This document shows positions 61,673 to 64,000 of a DNA stretch of 64,000 nt, piece after piece; positions within the stretch are counted from its first letter, which is position 1; every line of letters begins with the position of its first letter. The notes below the pieces were generated by a model that had not been told where the DNA came from, searched no databases, and was given only the letters and a program-made list of their open reading frames with translations. Source of the DNA: Saccharothrix sp. S26 (GTDB taxonomy: Bacteria > Actinomycetota > Actinomycetes > Mycobacteriales > Pseudonocardiaceae). The stretch spans positions 174,465 through 238,464 of the forward strand of contig NZ_JAJUWT010000017.1 of the NCBI RefSeq assembly GCF_021390395.1, read 5' to 3'. Made by a program: the position numbers and the translations under genes.

Positions 61673-62443
61673 TCACCGCGGCAGCCCCGCGACGATTTCG
61701 GCCAGCACGGCGTCCCGGTTCTCGGTGAGGTAGAAGTGGCCGCCTTCGAGCACCTTCAACGCGAACCCGGCGCCGGCGATCTCCGACCAGGGCCGGGCGA
61801 GCTCGACGGTCGCCCGGGCGTCGCGCGATCCGATGATCGCCGTGACGGGGACGTCGAGCGGGGCCACGTCGGTGGGCCGGTACGTCTCGATCAGCCGGTA
61901 GTCGTTGCGGATCACCGGCAGCAGCAGGTCGCGCAGCTCGGGCTCCGCGAACACCGCGGCGCTGGTGCCGCCGAGCGCGACGACGTGCGCGACCAGGCCG
62001 TCGTCATCCGCGAGGTGCACGGATGCCACTTTGGTCATCTCGTGCTTCGGCGCCATGCGGCCCGACACGACCAGCTTCCGCACCAACCCCGGCCGGGCCT
62101 CGGCCAGCACCCTGGCGACCTCGTGCGCGACAGCCGCTCCCATGCTGTGCCCGAACAGCACGAGCGGCAGGTCGTCCAGTTCGGCCAGCAGCACCCCGGA
62201 CACCTCGTCGACCAGCACGCCCATCTCGTCGATACGGGCCTCGGTCATCCGGTCCTCCCGGCCGGGGTACTGCACTACCCACAATTCGACGTCGGCCGGG
62301 AACGCGGCTGCCCAGGGGCGGTAGTAACTCGCGCCTCCACCCGCGTGGGGGAAGCACAGCACCCGGCAGCGCGCCGACGGTCGAGGCTCGAAGCACCGCA
62401 CCCAAGGCGCGGGCGCGGCCGACTTGATTCCTTCTGAGGTCAC
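61673..62443 (-). CDS. type II thioesterase
   Basis: 256 residues from GTG 62443. Thioesterase II alpha/beta hydrolase: CFPHAGGGASYYRPWAAAFP near the start, the nucleophilic serine in LFGHSMGAAVAHEVAR, the acidic residue in VTAIIGSRDARATV and the catalytic histidine in LEGGHFYLTENRD. Type II thioesterases remove wrong acyl groups from NRPS and PKS carrier proteins. No synthase is visible in the window, so its cluster must lie elsewhere or it serves several in trans. Confidence 0.9.
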   Translation of the reverse strand: MTSEGIKSAAPAPWVRCFEPRPSARCRVLCFPHAGGGASYYRPWAAAFPADVELWVVQYPGREDRMTEARIDEMGVLVDEVSGVLLAELDDLPLVLFGHSMGAAVAHEVARVLAEARPGLVRKLVVSGRMAPKHEMTKVASVHLADDDGLVAHVVALGGTSAAVFAEPELRDLLLPVIRNDYRLIETYRPTDVAPLDVPVTAIIGSRDARATVELARPWSEIAGAGFALKVLEGGHFYLTENRDAVLAEIVAGLPR

Positions 62444-63135
62444 GGAATCCGATTCTAATTAAGGCGACGTCGTCCCGGGTTCCGCCGGTACGGAACCTCG
62501 CTGGAGCCACTTCCCCCGGTCGCGTCCACCACTCGGAACCCAGCCGGGTTCTGCCCCCGTCGTCGTGGCCCTCGACCTGGCAGCGCGTGAGCTCGTTCTC
62601 CCGCGTTTCGCGCAGGTGAGCTCAAGCGTTCGGCGACCCGACACCCAGGACGTCGCGCATCCGGTCAACGATGCACCGCTCACGGCACAGCCGCGCACAA
62701 CCCCGGCACCTTCTCCTATGCCTGTGGCGCGCGTTGGTCTACGCCACGCCACGTCGTCGGCTTCGGCGTCGGGTGACCTGGGCGGCGCAGCCGGACTGGA
62801 CCGCTGCCGCCGAACTCACCCGCCGTCACCCCGGCGCCGATGTCGACCCGGCCCGCCCTCTACCTCGGCGACGGGCGCACCTTCACCTCCCCCGGCGTCG
62901 CCGCCGGACTCGACGTGCACCTCGTGCACCGCGTCCACCGCCCGCCCCGTCGTCATGGCACCCGCCCACGACGGCAGTCGTAACGCCACGCCTCAGGTCA
63001 TGCCCCTGCCGTTGCCCCGGGGACCGGGGACCGGGGACCGGGCGCATGACAACCGTGTGACAACAGGAATTCGGTATCCCTTGGTCCGGGCCGACTCGAA
63101 CGGGGTCGGCGGCAACTGTGTCCAGGGGGAGATCG
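62444..63135. other. gap with a decayed regulator
   Basis: Apart from the GlxA-type remnant near 62735-62960 no gene is seen. Bases 63040-63130 probably hold the promoter of the Calx-beta protein gene. Confidence 0.45.
62735..62960 (+). pseudogene. remnant of a GlxA/FtrA-type AraC regulator
   Basis: Two plus-strand frames carry adjacent pieces of the DJ-1-like domain of GlxA-type regulators: VTWAAQPDWTAAAELTRRHP and then, after a frame change near 62840, TRPALYLGDGRTFTSPGVAA followed by GLDVHLVHRVH. Intact relatives read H-W-x-x-A-x-x-L-x-R-x-x-P-x-x-x-V-D-P then V-L-Y-V-D-x-G-x-x-x-T-S-A-G-x-A-A-G-I-D. The AraC-type HTH is missing, so the gene is dead. Confidence 0.55.
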
Positions 63136-63930
63136 ATGAAATTCTGCTTCCGGCGGTTCACCGTCGCGGTGACCGCTTTCCTGCTGCTCCCGGCGGTCCT
63201 GCTGCCGCACGCGGCGGCGCACGCGGGCGAAGCCTGCGACAAGCTCTACGTCGCCATCGGCGACAAGGCGGGGAACGAGGGCACGGGGGACGAGTGGTCC
63301 ACGACGGCGAACTTCACCGTCACCGCCACCGGCTGCGCGCAGACCGACGTGACGGTGGACTACCGCACCGTGGACGGGACCGCCAAGGCACCGGGTGACT
63401 ACACACCGACCTCGGGCAAGCTGACCTGGCGCGCGGGCACGGCCGTCGCCCAGGAGGTCCACGTGCCGATCGTGCGTGACGCGGCGATCGAGTGGAAGGA
63501 GACGTTCTCCGTCAAGCTCGTCTCGGGCAGCTCCGGGGTCGTCATCACCAAGGCCGAGGCGGTGGCCACGATCCAGGACGACGACGACCCGCAGCACCCG
63601 CCGGTCGTGTCGACGGGCGGGACGATCTCCTGGGTCCCCGACGACCCGATCCGCGAGATCCCCGTCGTGCTCTCGCACGTGGCGAACGTGCCGGTCACCG
63701 TCACCTACCGCACCGTCAACGGCACGGCCCGCGCGGGTGAGGACTTCGTCGGCGTCGCCAACGGCCACCTCACCATCCCGGCGGGCGCGCTGACCGCACC
63801 CGCCGTCGTGCAGCTGGCGCCCAACGCCATGCCCAAGCCGGGTGAGTACTTCTTCGTCGAGCTGACCTCGACGTCGTACGGGGTCTTCGACAACACCAGC
63901 ACGAAGGTCACCTTCGCGGGCCAGGGCTGA
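63136..63930 (+). CDS. secreted Calx-beta domain protein
   Basis: 264 residues, ATG 63136 behind AGGGGGAG. The signal peptide ends HAAAHAGE. Two Calx-beta repeats follow: first VDYRTVDGTAKAPGDYTPTSGKLTW with EVHVPIVRDAAIEWKETFSVKL, second VTYRTVNGTARAGEDFVGVANGHLTI with FFVELTSTSYGVFDN. Calx-beta domains bind calcium and mediate adhesion or surface display. Two cysteines flank the start of repeat one. The last 70 bases of the window (63931-64000) show no assignable gene; a minus-strand frame there could be the end of one. Confidence 0.82.
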   Translation: MKFCFRRFTVAVTAFLLLPAVLLPHAAAHAGEACDKLYVAIGDKAGNEGTGDEWSTTANFTVTATGCAQTDVTVDYRTVDGTAKAPGDYTPTSGKLTWRAGTAVAQEVHVPIVRDAAIEWKETFSVKLVSGSSGVVITKAEAVATIQDDDDPQHPPVVSTGGTISWVPDDPIREIPVVLSHVANVPVTVTYRTVNGTARAGEDFVGVANGHLTIPAGALTAPAVVQLAPNAMPKPGEYFFVELTSTSYGVFDNTSTKVTFAGQG

Positions 63931-64000
63931 GTCGCGCGCGTCGAAGAAGCTCGTCAGCAGGTAGGTCAGCTGCCACGCCGCGGTGTGCCGACCGGTCTCC

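Noticed and set aside
63931..64000. End of a minus-strand gene at the right edge
   Set aside because: A minus-strand frame reads ETGRHTAAWQLTYLL and looks protein-like, but it stays open into the Calx-beta gene and 70 bases are too few to judge.
1..64000. CRISPR arrays, tRNA/rRNA genes, transposases, integrases, attachment sites
   Set aside because: None recognised by eye. Short or degenerate examples could be missed without a covariance or profile search.

Overview
High-GC actinomycete chromosome, probably of the Saccharothrix/Lentzea/Actinosynnema type (Pseudonocardiales). This is inferred from GC-rich third positions, frequent GTG starts and ATGA-coupled operons, many secreted carbohydrate enzymes with ricin-type lectin tails, and a GlnX/GlnH/PknG-type sensory locus. 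No rRNA, tRNA, CRISPR array, transposase or integrase was recognised.

Left part. 1-4338 is a minus-strand operon (ALDH, acyl-CoA dehydrogenase-like, class III aminotransferase, SRPBCC cyclase-like protein cut by the window edge). A small LuxR-type regulator lies just beyond the operon's 5' end. The set looks like one end of a biosynthetic cluster. 6180-11459 holds a secreted PIG-L deacetylase with a C-terminal CBM9-like module, then a divergent NMT1/SsuABC-type uptake system plus a methyltransferase.

11795-21538 is the most interesting region. It is a compact eight-gene operon: two tandem copies of a GlnX-like four-helix membrane sensor and GlnH-like amino-acid-binding lipoprotein, an EACC1-type adaptor, a caspase-like peptidase with an intact His/Cys dyad, a PknG-like kinase with TPRs, and a vWA protein. 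Together they suggest an amino-acid-sensing kinase pathway wired to a caspase effector.

21847-37005 is mostly a dextran/isomaltooligosaccharide utilisation locus: GH66 and GH49 dextranase-family enzymes with ricin lectins, GH15 glucodextranase, a ROK regulator, a three-gene sugar ABC transporter without its own ATPase, and an intracellular GH13 alpha-1,6-glucosidase. The extracellular enzymes cut dextran, the transporter imports the fragments and the GH13 enzyme finishes them.

37237-43263 holds secreted and envelope proteins, including an AA10 lytic polysaccharide monooxygenase with a TTA codon, a tannase-family esterase and an APH-type phosphotransferase.

43943-52075 is a second possible conflict/defence island: a SNF2 helicase divergent from TIR, degenerate P-loop NTPase, SPFH-like protein, an unlisted 51-residue protein and a zinc-ribbon membrane protein, with an HTH-containing protein converging on the end.

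52454-64000 has LysR/MFS, a decayed stretch (VOC, FAD-oxidase and PaaX remnants), a histidine-decarboxylase-like enzyme with an amidohydrolase, a flavin/PNPOx-fold protein, DinB, secreted DUF4082 and Calx-beta proteins and a type II thioesterase. Remnants of a sialidase-fold glycosidase, a class 3 lipase and a GlxA-type regulator lie in gaps at 43.5, 58.5 and 62.8 kb.
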